From positions 1,550,001-1,614,000 of the forward strand of contig CM031556.1 of assembly GCA_018466975.1 (NCBI GenBank): a stretch of 64,000 bases of DNA, in the 5' to 3' direction. The notes beneath the pieces were generated by a model, which saw only the letters and a list, made by a program, of their open reading frames with translations, was not told the DNA's origin and ran no database searches. The DNA comes from Sparassis latifolia (lineage: Eukaryota > Basidiomycota > Agaricomycetes > Polyporales > Sparassidaceae). This document shows positions 61,492-64,000 of the stretch, one piece after another (position 1 is the first letter of the stretch; the number at the start of each line of letters is the position of its first letter). The position numbers were made by a program, and so were the translations under genes.

Positions 61492-61852
61492 TGAAACGCT
61501 CTTTGTTCTGATTCTATGCTGTTTCACTTTCGGTACTCATATTGCGTCTCTAATGTTTGATGTGTCACCACGTCAGTAAATTCTCGCTATCCGGACTGTA
61601 GAGTACCAAATAATCTAGGATGTACTACTTTAGACTTTGCACTGTTCTTCTCCGCACAGTGGAACACACGATTCGCATCAGAATGCTGTTCCATCCGATC
61701 ATTTGGACTCGTGCTTTTTTGAGATGATACATGGGCGCGGTTCAAATTCGTCCGTCGGGTATGCTTTCGTGAATTATGAACTAGACATATACACGTTCCA
61801 ACTCTTAGAAATATACCTCTACGCTGAGATCTCCGTGAAAATCCTCAAGTCC
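61492..61852. other. Convergent intergenic region, no gene seen
   Basis: The transcription-factor gene and the YTH1 gene end here from opposite sides. No conserved coding sequence is present. Confidence 0.55.
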
Positions 61853-62927
61853 TTAACGCTTGTGCAACCCTTTCCGGCAATGATTTGCATAGTGACCTTT
61901 CTCCCCACACTGTAGGGCATCAACAAGAGGTCCCAGAATGTAGCAGCAAGAACGTACCTTAAAGCAGGTGACATCCTCGATGTTCCTGCGAGGGGCCGGT
62001 GGGCCTCCCGAGCCTCCTAGACCAGGCGGGTGACCGCCAGGGAATCCACGATCATAGTCTGCATACCTACCGTAACCTGGAGGAGGTGGCCCTAAATCCC
62101 GCACTGAGGGCGGTGAGGGCGGTTCATACGCCTTCGGCGGAGGGGGATCTGGTTTGGGGCTGAGCATGTGAATAATTTGCTGGTCTTCAAAGGGTTAGGA
62201 AAATACATACTGGCCACGCGGACAATCTGCACCCATGGGACAAAAACCAGTCAAATAGAGCTGGCATGCAACTCGCTTGACATGTTTCCGAGGGCATGTG
62301 GGACCTACATGCTATGAGGTAATAATCTCTGCAAAAAGTACAGCATTACACACCGAGCTTGCAAAACCCTCTATTATAGTCTGGACACTCAATACGACGC
62401 TCTTTCGGATGGGCATACAGACATTCGTCTCCAGCGGAACAGTAGCCATACTTCGCGTACCACCAACACTCGGGCATGCGTCTCAGGTTGTACTCGTGCA
62501 AGAACTCACAAGCATCACCCTTCTTACACAAGCCACGAAGCCAATGTTTGCACACGGTGGCAAGACGCTCTCGCTCACGAGGATGAGTGGGCAGCTGCTT
62601 GGGAGGTTGGAAGTTTTGGATTGACGGGTTGGTGTGCCTCAAAGGACAGTGAAGGGGCCCGAGAGGGCAGCCAGCGGGGGTAAGAGAGAGACGGCATATC
62701 TGGTCATCTGCAGGCGATGAATAACGGTACGATACGTAGCTTGTGTGCGCGAGAGAAAGAATACCTTTATCAAGCTTAATACCGAGCTCGTTCTTAATGT
62801 AAGATTCCTCAGCAAAGTTGTTCTGATGGAATTGTGGGCGTATGAGATCCCGCAACGCAGACGGACCAGCGAGCGGATTTGCTACAGCAGAGGCCATCGT
62901 GGTCGACGAACTCAGTCCTTGTGACAT
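61853..62927 (-). CDS. YTH1: mRNA 3'-end processing CCCH zinc-finger protein Yth1/CPSF30
   Basis: This is the RNA-binding subunit of the cleavage and polyadenylation factor that helps read the poly(A) signal. From 62927: MSQGLSSSTTMASAVANPL, FAEESYIKNELGIKLDK, then serial CCCH fingers: CRLSLTPAGCPLGPLHCPLRH, VCKHWLRGLCKKGDACEFLH, ECWWYAKYGYCSAGDECLYAH, ECPDYNRGFCKLG/PTCPRKH and ACQLYLTGFCPMGADCPRGH. A proline/glycine-rich linker (KPDPPPPKAYEPP) precedes a CCHC zinc knuckle formed across an intron: VTCFK/CGEKGHYANHC. It ends KGLHKR. Five CCCH fingers are the family norm; the added knuckle is the animal/plant CPSF30 form and is absent from budding-yeast Yth1. Confidence 0.92.
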
Positions 62928-63550
62928 GGTAGCGTCACAACAAGGTGCATTGATAAGCGACCGCTCCTTCCAAATATAGAAGCTCTTTACGAACTTGGAA
63001 TCTCGATCGCCATCCGCGAACTGAGTGTCCCTGGCGCACCCAGTTCCCTCAGGTTCATCCCGCGGGCTACTCACGGCCCGTTTGGAGGGATGTTCGTCGC
63101 AATGACTGATAGCTGATATGTTGCAGGCACATCAGAACATTCTCTCACCCTAATGGATATTGGAAGACTCAAAGATGAGGCTAACAAGTCGCATACGCGG
63201 GAGGAAGCATCTCACGGCATCCCAGTCGGCACTAGCCCCGTTTGTATAACGTCCATGCTGAGATTGTCCCAGTCCGATCTAGACCAGAAATGTTGTATGC
63301 TCTCCAACACACCGGACAAGCTGCAACCTCTCCCTGAAAATGCTGCACCTCGGATTCTTCTGGCCCTCCAGTTCTTCCCAACGCTGGTTCCAGCGGAGTG
63401 ATGGCCCTTCCCTTATTTTCTCATGGCTCCGACGTTTCGTATTCATATAACATGGGCCGCTTTCATCGATCTCCCGACTGTCCCACCATCTCCCTCTGCT
63501 CAACGTGGCGCGTCTTGCGACGATCTGCATGAATCGTGGACACTAACAAC
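62928..63550. promoter_or_regulatory. Divergent intergenic region (YTH1 / P450)
   Basis: The 623 bp between the two divergent start codons hold both promoters. A TATA-like catataac occurs near 63445, about 105 bp before the P450 start. No further gene is supported. Confidence 0.45.
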
Positions 63551-64000
63551 ATGCCAAATCCCACAGATCTCATGGTATCCTTTCTCATCTGCTTCATACT
63601 CTACGCTGTCTTCTCCAAGCGCGCCGTTCGGCATCTACCCTTACCTCCTGGTCCGAGAACATCATGGTTTGGTTCTGTTGAGTTACCTAAAACCTATCCG
63701 TGGATAACCTATGCCCAGTGGAGGAAGACATATGGTACGACTCGTCCTCTCATCGCAAGCCAGAGCAATCGCTGCATGTAAGCACAGGTGATCTCGTCTA
63801 TATCTACGTCTTCGGCAATCCCGTCGTGGTTCTGAACTCGGCTCGAGTGGTCAACGATCTCCTCGAGAAACGGAGCAGTATTTATTCCTCCAGACCATTT
63901 CGATCAATGGTAACCCAACTGTAAGTCGGCCTCGAATTACCCGATCAATTGATCTCAGCGATATACAGTATGGGCTGGGACTGGCTTTTCTCCACAATAC
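63551..64000 (+). CDS. Cytochrome P450, 3' partial
   Basis: Heme monooxygenase anchored in the ER. The start MPNPTDLMVSFLICFILYAVFSK is an amino-terminal membrane anchor, followed by the proline hinge LPLPPGPRTSWFGSVELP. Further exons give WITYAQWRKTYG/DLVYIYVFGNPVVVLNSARVVNDLLEKRSSIYSSRPF and L/MGWDWLFSTI, all typical of basidiomycete P450s. The I-helix, ExxR and heme cysteine lie beyond the right edge, so function and completeness cannot be judged. The substrate is unknown. Confidence 0.88.

Noticed and set aside
1..64000. CRISPR arrays, rRNA operons, tRNA genes, bacterial-type operons
   Set aside because: No direct-repeat/spacer arrays, no rRNA-like sequence and no convincing A-box/B-box tRNA pairs were seen; the gene structure is fungal.

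Overview
The window is nuclear DNA of a filamentous basidiomycete, most likely an agaricomycete. Genes are dense and sit on both strands. Nearly all are cut by many short introns (about 48-65 nt) with GT..AG ends, and several encoded families are typical of agaricomycetes. I see no prokaryotic operon structure, CRISPR array, rRNA or convincing tRNA. All intron/exon models were read by eye from splice signals and family conservation, so gene ends are firmer than internal exon edges.

Layout. 1-2010 (+): methylmalonate-semialdehyde dehydrogenase, entering from the left edge. 2166-2818 (-): low-molecular-weight protein tyrosine phosphatase, divergent from 2985-4958 (+), a Q/N-rich SANT/Myb-like nuclear protein. 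5243-6939 (+): Rab GDP-dissociation inhibitor. 7100-12324 (-): RAVE subunit Rav1. 12570-15955 (-): multi-FAS1 membrane protein. 16267-17704 (+): carnitine/acylcarnitine carrier. 18419-20038 (+): uncharacterised protein. 20244-22228 (-): N-acetylglutamate synthase. 22747-24526 (-): F-box protein. 24958-27085 (+): LCCL-domain membrane protein. 27520-28534 (+): zinc-finger protein with GW/WG repeats. 28939-29827 (+): WW-domain protein. 30193-35486 (+): TRAPP subunit Trs85. 35653-36535 (-): Mpv17/PMP22 protein. 36970-38411 (-): Yhm2-like carrier. 39287-40453 (+): F-box/LRR-like protein. 41196-44536 (-): tail-anchored golgin-like coiled-coil protein. 44788-45908 (-): Shb17-like phosphatase, divergent from 46469-47459 (+), Rac1 GTPase. 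48010-49776 (+): Ngl2-like nuclease. 49985-53481 (-): RhoGEF. 53716-54623 (+): unknown small membrane protein. 55112-55934 (+): YjbQ-family protein with microexons. 55935-58655: gene-poor stretch holding an inverted-repeat element. 58656-61491 (+): Zn2Cys6 transcription factor. 61853-62927 (-): Yth1/CPSF30. 63551-64000 (+): cytochrome P450, cut by the right edge.

Functionally this is a housekeeping neighbourhood. Several genes serve membrane traffic and small GTPases (GDI, Rav1, Trs85, a golgin-like protein, Rac1, a RhoGEF), others mitochondrial metabolism (MMSDH, two carriers, N-acetylglutamate synthase) and RNA processing (Yth1, Ngl2). I see no evidence that they form a co-regulated cluster. 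The most interesting items are the GW/WG-repeat zinc-finger protein (a candidate Argonaute-hook protein), the YjbQ gene with 12-nt and 6-nt exons, the inverted-repeat element near 58 kb, an unexplained hairpin-bearing stretch inside the FAS1 gene, and the coding irregularities in the Yhm2-like carrier. Small frame breaks also appear in the FAS1, SANT and Zn2Cys6 genes, so missing bases in the assembly must be weighed before any of them is called a pseudogene.
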